Shown here: in pieces, positions 14,575 through 22,894 of the stretch | Layout of the letters: each line of letters starts with the position of its first letter | Numbering within the stretch: position 1 is the stretch's first letter | From: Bog-1181 sp964565765 | GTDB taxonomy: Bacteria; Oederibacteriota; PGYV01; Palsa-1178 | Assembly (NCBI GenBank): GCA_964565765.1 | Contig: CAZMGF010000008.1 | Coordinates: 7,563-71,562 of the forward strand | Direction of reading: 5' to 3' | Length of the DNA stretch: 64,000 nucleotides | The notes under the pieces: generated by a model | Databases searched by the model: none | What the model saw: the letters and a program-made list of their open reading frames with translations, nothing else | What the model was told of the DNA's origin: nothing | Translations under genes and position numbers: made by a program

Positions 14575-17223
14575 TTAATATGCGGTCCATGTCCCGAGCG
14601 CGCCCGATATGTTCTGCCCGGTAAGTGAAGAGGTGCCGACAGCGATGGAAGGCAGCACCTTATAATATTTAGCCACGGTTTTTGTCATGTTAAGCGGCGT
14701 GCCGGTGTAAGAAATAAATGAATAATAGGCGTAAATGTCGTATGTGGTATTTACAGGGACTCGTATGGTGAAAGAGCCGTCACCCTGCCCGGGGAAGCCG
14801 TAGCTTGGATAAATCATCCTGGTGTGGCCGGAATACTGCTGGTAAACAGTGGTGAGGTCATAGTGGTAATCTGAAGCGTGAATTGTGACGGAAGAAGGGT
14901 ATATAACAACGTTCAACCCCTGTGAAACATTCTGGCTGTCCATCTGGACATTGCCGCTCAAGCTGACGTATATCGGGACCACCTTGAAATTTGTATTTAT
15001 GGCCGTGCCGCCGGCGGTTATCACAAGATTGTGCCATTTGCTGTCTGATGTGACTGGATAAGTTATGCTGTATGAGGTTGTGTCAATGGTTATCGCAGCC
15101 TGATAACCGGAGCCCACGGGTATGCCGGTTATTAAATAGTAGCCCGTAATAGAGTCTGAATAGGCGTCGCTGCCGACATGATTGCCGCCGCTGTCAAATG
15201 CCTGGACAAAGATACCGCCCATGGGCAGGCCCGTGATGCCGTTCGTTATTGTGCCCGACATGGAACCCGCCTGTGTGAGTGTTAGTGTCCCGGCGTTTGT
15301 AATGGCTCCGCCCGGTACGGAAGCAAGGCTCTCGGATGCCGAAGTGTAGCCGGGCATGCTTGCCTTTAAAGTATAATTGGTGCCTGGAACGGCATTTGTA
15401 AAATTAAACGCCCCGCCGTTGGTTGGAACCGAGTCGCCGGCGGAATCGCTCAGGTCAACTTCGGCGCCGGAAATATAATTGCCGAGAGAATCCTTGACAA
15501 AACCGGTCACAATAGCGGTTGATCCGGTTGTGGCTGTAAGTGTGACAATAATTGAAACTGTACTTGTTGTTGACATGGGAACAATTACGCTGGCGTAATA
15601 AAGTACACTGTTATAGGTAAGGTAACTGATAACTGTAGTGGTGGTGCTGGCTGAACAGTTAATATTGCTTATAGTGAACGAGCCATTGGTTCCAACTGTT
15701 GCCATTGCCGACATGCCGTCAAGAGAGGAAACATTGGCGCCCACCGCGAAATAAACAGGCGGAGTAGCTGTCGGGGTTGCCGTATATGCGGGTGTGTTTG
15801 TCGCTGTGAAAGTGGGCGGGCAGGAGTAATAATCCACCTCAAGCCAGGCAGAGTCAATATAGGCGGCGGTTAAAAACCCGGGGCTGACCTTGAAAAATAC
15901 TCCAAGATTGTTTACTTCGGACCAGTTCCACGTGGTATATATTGAAGCAATATCATAAGTGAATGTGTTCCAGTTCCATGCGGCAAGTGTGAAAGGCGAG
16001 CCTGTAAAGTACGTGGATGTTGTTCCGGTCCAGCCGCCGGCGTTGTTATACCAGTTGGTACCGCTGTTTTGAGTAAAATTGAAATTGCAGGCAACGCTGC
16101 CGAACAGCCCCGCCTCGCCGTAAACCTTGAACCTGACGTCGGAAATGCAGGTATTTGCCGGGGAAGAAGAATTGTCAAATTCGGAATAAAGCATTTGATT
16201 GGTGCCGGACCCCTGTGAAGCGGAATTGCCGTCGCTTGCGCCGTGTATGTATGTGGGGTTGGACCAGTTCTGGGTCTTTCCAGACATGGCGCCTGTGGCG
16301 TAAAGTATAAGAGTGGTGACAGCCGGAGTCGGAGTGTTTGTCGGCACCAATGTCAGGGTAGGAGTCGGCGTCTGAATTGGAACATTTATCAAAGCAATTC
16401 CAGACACCTGGCAGCCGTTAATCTGCGGGCATGTTATGTTTATTCCGGTAACAGAAGTTACGGTTTCAGAAATGGAGACAGGGTTTGAGGTATAATTTGT
16501 GGGGGAGAGGCCGGGGCCGTCAGCGTATAAAGTATACGAGCCGGGAGGAACATTGGATATTGAATATGCCCCTGTGCTGCTTGCGGTTCCTGTGTATGCC
16601 GAGTATCCGACAATATGAACAATGGCGCCGGGCGCGGCCGAAGTTCCCGAAGAGTTTGATTTATAAACCGTCCCTGAAATTGTGGCGCCCGTCAGGTTCA
16701 GGGTTTTGTCCGAAAGATATGATGTTAGCCTGCTGGTTTTTGTAACTCCGTTGGACATATAAGTAACTATTGAGGTCAGCTGTTTAATGTCCGGGTTTGT
16801 AACGGTAAGGGAAGAGGCAGGCAGCCCTTCAAGGTTCCCGTTCCCGTCCTCCTGGGCCCATTCAACGCACGAATACACTTTATAAATCATCTGTGTGGTA
16901 CCCGATGTTACGGTTACATAATGGTAAGTGTCATAAGCGCTTGTCCCTGTGGCGCATGTCTGAAGCGGGGTAAGATTGGTGAAATTTGAGTCAGGCAGGC
17001 ACGAATCAGGGGTAGGCGGAAGGTTGTTAAATCCCTTGGATTTCAGGTAATCAAGCTGCTGCGAACACAGGGAGAGTGAGTATTGTTTTTGCTGGGAAAT
17101 AAGGGAGTCTTTGTAAAGGCTTGTCATAAGGTTGACCGAGGCGACTATCATAAATGTAATTACAACAGTCGATATAAGTGTTTCAATGTAAGTGAGTCCG
17201 CGGCTCTTCCTGATAATTGCCAT
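14575..17223 (-). CDS. Giant modular prepilin (PilV-like) with carboxypeptidase-regulatory-like domains and Thr/Pro linkers
   Basis: An 882-aa protein that begins as a prepilin, 'RKSRG|LTYIETLISTVVI', with Gly before the cleavage site and Glu at +5. The pilin-like part covers ~1-180. Next come a CnaB/carboxypeptidase-regulatory-like domain near 180-270 ('SGTVYKSN...GSYTLYADGPG'), a Thr/Pro linker ('TPTPTLTLVPTNTPTPAV'), and a beta-rich domain with aromatic residues (~300-470). A second linker 'FTATNTPAYTATPTATPP' is followed by three or four more regulatory-like beta-sandwich repeats up to the end. Ordinary minor pilins are 130-250 aa, so this is probably an adhesin displayed on the pilus tip. 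It is the first gene of the operon and has its own strong promoter. Confidence 0.8.
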   Translation of the reverse strand: MAIIRKSRGLTYIETLISTVVITFMIVASVNLMTSLYKDSLISQQKQYSLSLCSQQLDYLKSKGFNNLPPTPDSCLPDSNFTNLTPLQTCATGTSAYDTYHYVTVTSGTTQMIYKVYSCVEWAQEDGNGNLEGLPASSLTVTNPDIKQLTSIVTYMSNGVTKTSRLTSYLSDKTLNLTGATISGTVYKSNSSGTSAAPGAIVHIVGYSAYTGTASSTGAYSISNVPPGSYTLYADGPGLSPTNYTSNPVSISETVTSVTGINITCPQINGCQVSGIALINVPIQTPTPTLTLVPTNTPTPAVTTLILYATGAMSGKTQNWSNPTYIHGASDGNSASQGSGTNQMLYSEFDNSSSPANTCISDVRFKVYGEAGLFGSVACNFNFTQNSGTNWYNNAGGWTGTTSTYFTGSPFTLAAWNWNTFTYDIASIYTTWNWSEVNNLGVFFKVSPGFLTAAYIDSAWLEVDYYSCPPTFTATNTPAYTATPTATPPVYFAVGANVSSLDGMSAMATVGTNGSFTISNINCSASTTTTVISYLTYNSVLYYASVIVPMSTTSTVSIIVTLTATTGSTAIVTGFVKDSLGNYISGAEVDLSDSAGDSVPTNGGAFNFTNAVPGTNYTLKASMPGYTSASESLASVPGGAITNAGTLTLTQAGSMSGTITNGITGLPMGGIFVQAFDSGGNHVGSDAYSDSITGYYLITGIPVGSGYQAAITIDTTSYSITYPVTSDSKWHNLVITAGGTAINTNFKVVPIYVSLSGNVQMDSQNVSQGLNVVIYPSSVTIHASDYHYDLTTVYQQYSGHTRMIYPSYGFPGQGDGSFTIRVPVNTTYDIYAYYSFISYTGTPLNMTKTVAKYYKVLPSIAVGTSSLTGQNISGALGTWTAY

Positions 17224-17266
17224 TAAATCATCCCTTTTCCGGTTATTTAAAGACTCTCCTTATAAT

Positions 17267-17295
17267 AGTATACTTAAGAAAAAAACTTTTGTCAA
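17267..17295 (-). promoter_or_regulatory. Strong sigma-70-type promoter of the pilin-like operon
   Basis: On the minus strand: TTGACA (17295-17290), a 17-base spacer and TATACT (17272-17267). It lies about 45 bases before the ATG at 17223. A perfect inverted repeat TGAAAC/GTTTCA (17327-17342) lies upstream of the -35. Confidence 0.8.
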
Positions 17296-17357
17296 ATATT
17301 TTAGTAAATATCGATCATGCACTTTTTGAAACCGACGTTTCATAAATAATGGCAAAA

Positions 17358-18134
17358 TCAGTATTTTTTCAGAACAGTTTTTTTAAATATCCACATTAAA
17401 GATGCAAAAAGAAATACTATAATGCAAAAGAGCTGGGCGTCAGAAATTAAATGATGAATTTCGTGATACCGGAAAAACTCAATAAAAAATCTGGCTATTG
17501 CATAACACGCTCCGGTAAGCAGTATAAGTTCTCCGCGGTAAACAACGGATTTTTTCATGATATAAAGCAGGATGAGGATAATCAGCCACGCGCACGACTC
17601 ATAAAGCTGTGCCGGGTGGAGTGGGACGTTTCCAAAAACAGTATAGGCATAAGAATAAGGGGAATAAAATGTCCCGAAAAAGTAATTTTTGGGAGACGGA
17701 ATGCCGGGGCAACAGCCGTTAAAAAAACATCCCAGCCTCGCGAAGATACCGCCTGCCGCAAGGGAAAATGAAAAAATATCGGCCGCCTGCCAGGGGTCTG
17801 TCTTTAATAATTTAGCCGCAGGGAAAGCGCAGAGGGCCGCGGCAATGAGCCCCCACCATAATGAAACCTGGCCGAAGAGCGAAAACGACAGCCCCTTCTC
17901 ATGGTTAAAAAAACCTTCAGCTACATAACCGTAACGGCTCGCAAGCGTGAACGGAACGAACAATATAAGGGCAAACAGGATTATCCGGTCCCGGAATTCT
18001 TTCGGGTAAGGTTTTAAATTATAAAAAAGAAGGAGAAACCCGGCGATGATGCCGGCAAAATTCAAAATCCAATAGCTCCGTATTGTCAGCTCGCCGATGT
18101 AGCCAAGAATTGGATAGATAAAACCACCTCGCAT
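17358..18134 (-). CDS. Lgt-family (prolipoprotein diacylglyceryl transferase-like) membrane protein
   Basis: A 258-aa polytopic protein of the Lgt family, whose members transfer diacylglycerol from phosphatidylglycerol to lipobox cysteines. The family loop appears as 'GGIFARLGCFFNGCCPG', with the conserved Arg and the second Asn of 'RxGNFxN'. The C-terminal 'PLHPAQLYESCAWLIILILL' and 'ARFFIEFFRYHE' also match. It departs from the classical enzyme: Cys replaces the first Asn and the Glu of 'NFINGE', and no 'HGG' motif is seen ('SLWWGLIAAALCAF' instead). It may be a Cys-containing Lgt subgroup or a related acyl/diacylglycerol transferase. It is in the same orientation as the UbiA-like gene, 25 bases downstream of it. 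Confidence 0.75.
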   Translation of the reverse strand: MRGGFIYPILGYIGELTIRSYWILNFAGIIAGFLLLFYNLKPYPKEFRDRIILFALILFVPFTLASRYGYVAEGFFNHEKGLSFSLFGQVSLWWGLIAAALCAFPAAKLLKTDPWQAADIFSFSLAAGGIFARLGCFFNGCCPGIPSPKNYFFGTFYSPYSYAYTVFGNVPLHPAQLYESCAWLIILILLYIMKKSVVYRGELILLTGACYAIARFFIEFFRYHEIHHLISDAQLFCIIVFLFASLMWIFKKTVLKKY

Positions 18135-18159
18135 ATAATTTTATACATTATATCATAAA

Positions 18160-18987
18160 TCAGGCTAATTTGAAAAAGAGGGCGGCGTATATAAACATCA
18201 GCGCGAAGACAATTGCTTCATTTACTTTCCCCTTGCGCATTATTATATAAAAGGTGGCCCCTCCAAGTATTATGGAAGGCGCTAGCATGAGCGCGCTATG
18301 TAAAAGCAGCGGCACCAGCAAATACGCCGCGTATGCCAGCGACGCTGTGACAAACCTCCCTTTTTCAGGGCCGAAAATGGTCATAAGGGTCATTACGGAA
18401 TATTTTTTGTCCCCTTCGTAATCATTAACATCTTTTGTGTTGAAGGCCATGAATAAAAGGGCGGTGAAAACAGCTATGGCGGCAAATGGAAGCTTTGAAA
18501 AGATGCCGCCAGCCAGCAGATAACCCAGTACAAGGGCAAGGCTGGTTGAAAATGCTATAAGCAGTGTATTGACTGGAAAATATTTTTTTAACCTGAAAGG
18601 GGGGCAGGAATAAATCCACGCGGCCACGTGGATTGCAATTACTGCTATTAACACAGGTATTGAAACTGCAAGCGAAAGGGAGACAGATGTCGCTAAAAGG
18701 AAAAAGAAGGCGTACAAATATCCACGCTGTGTAACGCCGGTTATGTTTAACGTATTGCCCTTATTGTTAACAGCGTCTATGGGGGCGTCATATATATTAT
18801 TGAGAATAAGGCTGGCGGCAAATAGGATGTTTATAAGGAAGAACCCTTCTATTAATAACAGGGCATGAAGCGTAGAAGAGCACATTTTTATTGCCATATC
18901 ATATCCCGCGCAAAAGACAGCGGTGTAATATATATGACGTGAAATGCGGAGAGAGGACAGGAACGCTTTGATATTTTTCATAGCCAC
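18160..18987 (-). CDS. UbiA-family prenyltransferase
   Basis: A 275-aa integral membrane protein with about eight helices. Both Asp-rich motifs of intramembrane prenyltransferases are present: 'NNIYDAPID' near residue 64 (NxxxDxxxD) and 'KDVNDYEGDKKYS' near residue 188 (DxxxD-like). These coordinate Mg-prenyl diphosphate. 'YSCPPFRLKK' between them is also typical. Substrates in the family include aromatic quinone precursors, chlorophyll, geranylgeranylglyceryl phosphate and decaprenyl-phosphoribose, and sequence alone does not decide here. It precedes the Lgt-like gene, so a lipid-modifying role is possible. Confidence 0.85.
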   Translation of the reverse strand: MAMKNIKAFLSSLRISRHIYYTAVFCAGYDMAIKMCSSTLHALLLIEGFFLINILFAASLILNNIYDAPIDAVNNKGNTLNITGVTQRGYLYAFFFLLATSVSLSLAVSIPVLIAVIAIHVAAWIYSCPPFRLKKYFPVNTLLIAFSTSLALVLGYLLAGGIFSKLPFAAIAVFTALLFMAFNTKDVNDYEGDKKYSVMTLMTIFGPEKGRFVTASLAYAAYLLVPLLLHSALMLAPSIILGGATFYIIMRKGKVNEAIVFALMFIYAALFFKLA

Positions 18988-19023
18988 CTTTAATATGAAT
19001 TTTCGTAATTATACCATAAATTT

Positions 19024-19062
19024 TCGCCTGCCCGCCGAAGCCATTCAGGGCGAAGGCGGGTG
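19024..19062. repeat. GC-rich palindromic intergenic repeat
   Basis: CGCCTGCCCGCCGAAG and CGAAGGCGGG form an imperfect hairpin around 'CCATTCAGGG'. The composition stands out from the A/T-rich flanks. It is of the same general kind as the elements at 2331, 36072 and 36916. Confidence 0.55.
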
Positions 19063-19074
19063 TGCAATAATATC

Positions 19075-19103
19075 TTGAAATCTGACAAAAAATCTATTAT
19101 AAT
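19075..19103 (+). promoter_or_regulatory. Sigma-70-type promoter of the DUF11 protein gene
   Basis: TTGAAA (19075-19080), a 17-base spacer and TATAAT (19098-19103). The transcript would start near 19110. Confidence 0.7.
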
Positions 19104-19123
19104 CAAATAGAGGGAATGTTATT

Positions 19124-19149
19124 GGTATATTTGCGTCTGCAAATTTACC
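19124..19149 (+). promoter_or_regulatory. 5' leader hairpin before the DUF11 protein gene
   Basis: GGTATATTTGC (19124-19134) and GCAAATTTACC (19139-19149) pair with one mismatch around a 4-base loop, about 15 bases after the predicted transcription start. There is no T-run, so it is not a terminator. A stability or regulatory role is a guess. Confidence 0.4.
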
Positions 19150-19180
19150 GGCATTCAAAAAACTTTATAAAGGACAACTG

Positions 19181-21901
19181 ATGAAAAAAATGATAATGAA
19201 AGCAATTAAAAGCCTCGCGGCAATAAGTTTTATCATCCTATTAATGTATATACCGGCCGCCGCCACCACAAGCGCGGTGACAGTTGTGAGCATGACACCT
19301 TCCAACCCGAATCCGGGCGATATGGTTGCTATCGTGGTAAGCTATTGTGCCCAGGCTTATGATGACACGCGTATTATGCTTGCTGTTTCACAATATAATA
19401 TGATACAGGCAAACAACACGGCCGGACAGACATTTAAGGTTGATGAAAACGGGACAGATGTCGGCGGCACTGGGGCCGGGGATTCTTCCGTCAACGGCGG
19501 TTACAATACAAATGACAATCCTTCAACCGCGCAATGCTACACATTGACCTTTAATATAAACATCCCGACGACATTTTCGGGCGGCGGGACCTATTATATT
19601 GTTGTGGGAGCAAGATCATATTACACGGCGCCCGGCGCGGGGAACATTGATTCGCAGAATTATCTGCAGTTTACCCTTCCGCTTCCTCCGCCATCCGCTT
19701 CTATAACCAAAACAGCCGAAGACACCCCCGAATTCCCGGGAGAAAACATTCTTTATACTATTAATTACACATTTGTTAATTCAACCACTTTTACAATAAC
19801 AGACACAGTACCGCCAAACTGCACACTTGTGAGCCAGAGCGTCGGCGGTACAAGCACGGGAACCACTCCGGGATCTACCCTTACATGGGCAATTGGAAAT
19901 ACGGCACAACAAAAAACAGGAAGCGTATGGTTTGTAGTGAATATAGGGGCGGGAGCGGCTTCATCCACAATACATAATACGGCGAACTGGACCACGGTGG
20001 AAATACCGGCGGGAGGTTCAAGCGGAGATGCGCCTGTGGTTGTCGGGCCTGCCGCGTTTACACTCACGAAATCAGAATCAGAGGCCACGGGAGTAATAGG
20101 CGACACAGTTACGTATGCATTTGATTTCCAGGCAGGAGGTATGTTTTTTAACTCATATGATACTTTTGATACCACCAATGAATCAAGTTTGTTTACAGCG
20201 GTCAGCAACGGAGGGCCGGGATACCCGGGCACATGGACATGGGAAAGCGATGGAAACGGCGGCGGTTATGTTTATTCACCGCAGCAGGGAACAGGGCCAA
20301 CCAACACCCATTATCCCCATTATCTGAGGAACACACCGACTAATTTTTGTTTTGGAGAGATAGAGGCTGATATACAGATACAAAATGGAACAACAAACTG
20401 GGACGGCTCATTAACATTCAGGGATAACGGAGTGGCCGATAATTGTGTTGCGTACGGTGTTGGAATTTCGCAGGATAACAGCCCGGGATATTTATTCATT
20501 CAAAAATCAGTTCCGGGATATACGCCTTTAGTTGCTACTACCGCGATTCCATTTACAATAAACTTTAATCAATTCTATACTGTAAAAGTGCTTGTCACAG
20601 ATGCGGGAAATGGAGCAGTTGAGATACAGGCCAGTGTTTGGCCGCAGGGGCAACCCGATCCAATGGCATGGTATCTTACATATATTGACACACCCGGACC
20701 CACAAATACAGTTATACCAGCCTGTGGCCAGGTCGGTTTTCAGGGGTGCCCGTATAATCCAGATGTCTTTGACAACCTGAAAATATCAGAGTCTGTTCAT
20801 ACGAACCCGCGTTTATTTGACACAATACCCACCAGCATTACATATTCCGGCGGGACACCGGCGAGTGTTACGGTTAATTCAGCGCCTGTTGTTTCCAACG
20901 GCGTGGTATCGTGGAACATCACAACGCAGCTGAGCAGCATGGTATATCACTATGAGTGGTACGGGATAATTAATTATTGCGGCACCATTCCAAATACGGG
21001 ATCCTTTATCGCGGATAACGGCTTTGGCACTGTTAATTCCAACACTGTAAGCCTCAGCGTCCCTGTCTGCCCGCAGACAGCCACATTTACCCCGACTTAT
21101 ACAATTACAAACACATACACTGTGACCTCAACTTATACACCAACGGTAACCATGACAGTGACAATGACGCAGACGCCTTCTCCTATAATACCTCAGTTTA
21201 CCCTTTCAAAGGCTGAATCAGAGACAACGGCAAATATCGGCGATACAGTGACATATACAATAACCTATAATAATACCGGGCTCATCGACCTGACAAACCT
21301 TGATGTCTGGGATACAGTGCCGGCGCAGCTTACTGATATAACAACCATATCACCCGCCGGTGGAAATTACAGCGCGGCTACAGGGCTGGTTTCATGGGTA
21401 TTGGCGGATGTGCCTGTATCCGGATCCGGCACCATGGTATTTTCAGGGGTTGTTTCCAATAATGTAAATAACGGACAGGTCATGCCAAACACCGCTTACG
21501 GAACGGTTGTGAGCGGACAAAATACTGTGGTGTCAAATACCGTCAACCTGACCGCAAGCGTGCCGGAACTTCAGCTCACGCCTATAATGAATTATCCCAA
21601 TCCTTTCGGCGGCGGGCCGGATACTACAACAATAGTTTTCGGGCTGACCGTTCAGGCTGAAGTTGATGTAAAATTTTTTACAATATCAGGCGAACTTGTC
21701 AGGACAATGACATATGACGAATTAAAAGGGCAACTTGTGGCCCCGCAGACGGACACACAGAAAGGCACCAATAAGTTCATATGGGACGGAAAAAACGACA
21801 GCGGCAACAGGCTGGCCTCCGGAGTATATTTTTACAGGGTAGAGGCGAAAAGAGGAAACGAAAGCGCCCATTACATTTCAAAGCTGGCTATTTTAAGATA
21901 A
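19181..21901 (+). CDS. Secreted DUF11-repeat protein with nested LamG-like domain and C-terminal sorting-like Ig domain
   Basis: A 906-aa exported protein (signal peptide ~1-29). After an N-terminal beta domain come DUF11/conserved-repeat modules starting 'ASITKTAEDTPEFPGENILY' (~170), 'FTLTKSESEATGVIGDTVTY' (~290) and 'FTLSKAESETTANIGDTVTY' (~670). The second module is interrupted by a ~220-residue concanavalin/LamG-like domain ('WESDGNGGGYVYSPQQ', 'AYGVGISQDNSPGYLFIQKS', 'FDNLKIS'), after which the DUF11 fold resumes at 'RLFDTIPTSITYSGG'. A Thr-rich linker (~635-665) precedes the last module. The C-terminal ~100 residues begin 'MNYPNPFGGGPDTTTI' and contain 'KFIWDGKNDSGNRLASGVYF', resembling FlgD-Ig/Por-sorting tails. 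It is probably a cell-surface adhesin. It has its own promoter and terminator. Confidence 0.85.
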   Translation: MKKMIMKAIKSLAAISFIILLMYIPAAATTSAVTVVSMTPSNPNPGDMVAIVVSYCAQAYDDTRIMLAVSQYNMIQANNTAGQTFKVDENGTDVGGTGAGDSSVNGGYNTNDNPSTAQCYTLTFNINIPTTFSGGGTYYIVVGARSYYTAPGAGNIDSQNYLQFTLPLPPPSASITKTAEDTPEFPGENILYTINYTFVNSTTFTITDTVPPNCTLVSQSVGGTSTGTTPGSTLTWAIGNTAQQKTGSVWFVVNIGAGAASSTIHNTANWTTVEIPAGGSSGDAPVVVGPAAFTLTKSESEATGVIGDTVTYAFDFQAGGMFFNSYDTFDTTNESSLFTAVSNGGPGYPGTWTWESDGNGGGYVYSPQQGTGPTNTHYPHYLRNTPTNFCFGEIEADIQIQNGTTNWDGSLTFRDNGVADNCVAYGVGISQDNSPGYLFIQKSVPGYTPLVATTAIPFTINFNQFYTVKVLVTDAGNGAVEIQASVWPQGQPDPMAWYLTYIDTPGPTNTVIPACGQVGFQGCPYNPDVFDNLKISESVHTNPRLFDTIPTSITYSGGTPASVTVNSAPVVSNGVVSWNITTQLSSMVYHYEWYGIINYCGTIPNTGSFIADNGFGTVNSNTVSLSVPVCPQTATFTPTYTITNTYTVTSTYTPTVTMTVTMTQTPSPIIPQFTLSKAESETTANIGDTVTYTITYNNTGLIDLTNLDVWDTVPAQLTDITTISPAGGNYSAATGLVSWVLADVPVSGSGTMVFSGVVSNNVNNGQVMPNTAYGTVVSGQNTVVSNTVNLTASVPELQLTPIMNYPNPFGGGPDTTTIVFGLTVQAEVDVKFFTISGELVRTMTYDELKGQLVAPQTDTQKGTNKFIWDGKNDSGNRLASGVYFYRVEAKRGNESAHYISKLAILR

Positions 21902-21920
21902 AATATTTTTTAAATTAAAA

Positions 21921-21963
21921 AAGCCGGAAGCAATGCAAAAAAAGCGTTGCTTCCGGCTTTTAA
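21921..21963 (+). terminator. Rho-independent terminator after the DUF11 gene
   Basis: A perfect 13-bp stem, AAGCCGGAAGCAA (21921-21933) / TTGCTTCCGGCTT (21947-21959), with an A-rich loop and trailing T's. Confidence 0.85.
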
Positions 21964-21978
21964 TTTCAACGGAGCCTT

Positions 21979-22353
21979 ATGAAAATAATTATAGACGGCT
22001 ACAATCTGATGTACCGCATGGAACTCTCCGGCTCACTTGAAAAAAAGCGGGATGAGATGCTTGAGTCTCTGGCGGAGTTTTTGTCCGTCAATCCCAATGA
22101 CATGACCGTTGTTTTTGACGGCAGAAACAATCCCTCCGGCCACAGGGGCAAAGAGGTTAAATACGGCATTAAGGTCTGCTATTCGGCGCGCGGTGAGATA
22201 GCCGACGACTATATAATGGAAATGATCACAAAACGCACCGGGAAGGCAAAGGAATACCTTATAGTATCATCCGACAGGATGATAACTGATTTCGCGAAAA
22301 AGAATTTTATGAAAACAGCGTCAAGCGACCAATTTATTGGATATCTGGAATAA
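21979..22353 (+). CDS. YacP/Rae1-like NYN-domain RNase
   Basis: A 124-aa PIN-like protein. 'IIIDGYNLMYR' at the N-terminus, 'VVFDGRNN' near residue 42, 'ADDYIMEMI' near 77 and 'VSSDRMI' near 95 give the four acidic/Asn positions of the NYN metal site. B. subtilis Rae1/YacP is a ribosome-associated endonuclease of this family; equivalence here is by family only. It is shorter than Rae1 (about 170 aa), ending soon after the core. The gene starts 16 bases after the preceding terminator, so its promoter is unclear. Confidence 0.75.
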   Translation: MKIIIDGYNLMYRMELSGSLEKKRDEMLESLAEFLSVNPNDMTVVFDGRNNPSGHRGKEVKYGIKVCYSARGEIADDYIMEMITKRTGKAKEYLIVSSDRMITDFAKKNFMKTASSDQFIGYLE

Positions 22354-22376
22354 ATTTAATTTTATAAGAATTCCCC

Positions 22377-22405
22377 TTGACATTTCCCCGTCTGTGATAT
22401 ATATT
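22377..22405 (+). promoter_or_regulatory. Promoter of RND module 1
   Basis: TTGACA (22377-22382), a 17-base spacer and TATATT (22400-22405), giving a start near 22412 immediately before the operator-like palindrome at 22413. Confidence 0.75.
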
Positions 22406-22412
22406 TAGTTTG

Positions 22413-22425
22413 CCTAACTATTAGG
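22413..22425. promoter_or_regulatory. Putative MarR operator, module 1
   Basis: CCTAA-CTA-TTAGG is a perfect 5-bp inverted repeat just downstream of the -10. It sits within 'TAGTTTGCCTAACTATTAGG', which also contains the overlapping palindrome TAGTT-N5-AACTA. The module 2 promoter has the related 'TAGCCTTGCCTAAATATTAA' in the same position, which supports autoregulation by the two paralogous MarR proteins. Confidence 0.6.
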
Positions 22426-22452
22426 TAATAAAATAATTTGAGGTATTAATCT

Positions 22453-22893
22453 ATGGAGAAAAAAACAGAAGAAATAATGGAAGGTATCAGGGGTATTTCA
22501 TTTTTCTTCCGTAAAAGAAAAAGCCACTCCTTTTTCGGGCCTGGAGCCAGAGATATCACAATCTCCCAGCTTGACCTCATGGCCTACCTTTATGAGCATA
22601 AAAGGGTAAAAATGAGCGACCTTGCAAAACATACCGGCGTCAAGATGCCCTCCATGACAGATACTATAAGCAGGCTCGTTGATATGAAAATGGTAAAAAG
22701 GGAACACGATGAAGAGGATCGCCGCACAGTCTGGGTCTCCATTACCAAAGATGTGGAAAAAATGGTATGCAAACACATTGCCCAGAAGAATGATGAGATG
22801 TCGGAGCTTATGGATGTTTTGACGGAACAGGAAAAAACAATGGTTATAAACATACTCGCGAAACTAAAAAATAAACTGGAAAGGGTGCAATGA
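22453..22893 (+). CDS. MarR-family transcriptional regulator of RND module 1
   Basis: A 146-aa winged-helix protein. 'ITISQLDLMAYLYEHKRVKMSDLAKHTGVKMPSMTDTISRLVDMKMVKREHDEEDRRTVWVSIT' contains the HTH and the D-x-R-R wing typical of MarR repressors, which respond to small lipophilic compounds. It is the first gene of the RND operon (next start 1 base after its stop) and is closely similar to the regulator at 30399. Autoregulation through the palindrome at 22413 is likely but inferred. Confidence 0.9.
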   Translation: MEKKTEEIMEGIRGISFFFRKRKSHSFFGPGARDITISQLDLMAYLYEHKRVKMSDLAKHTGVKMPSMTDTISRLVDMKMVKREHDEEDRRTVWVSITKDVEKMVCKHIAQKNDEMSELMDVLTEQEKTMVINILAKLKNKLERVQ

Positions 22894-22894
22894 G

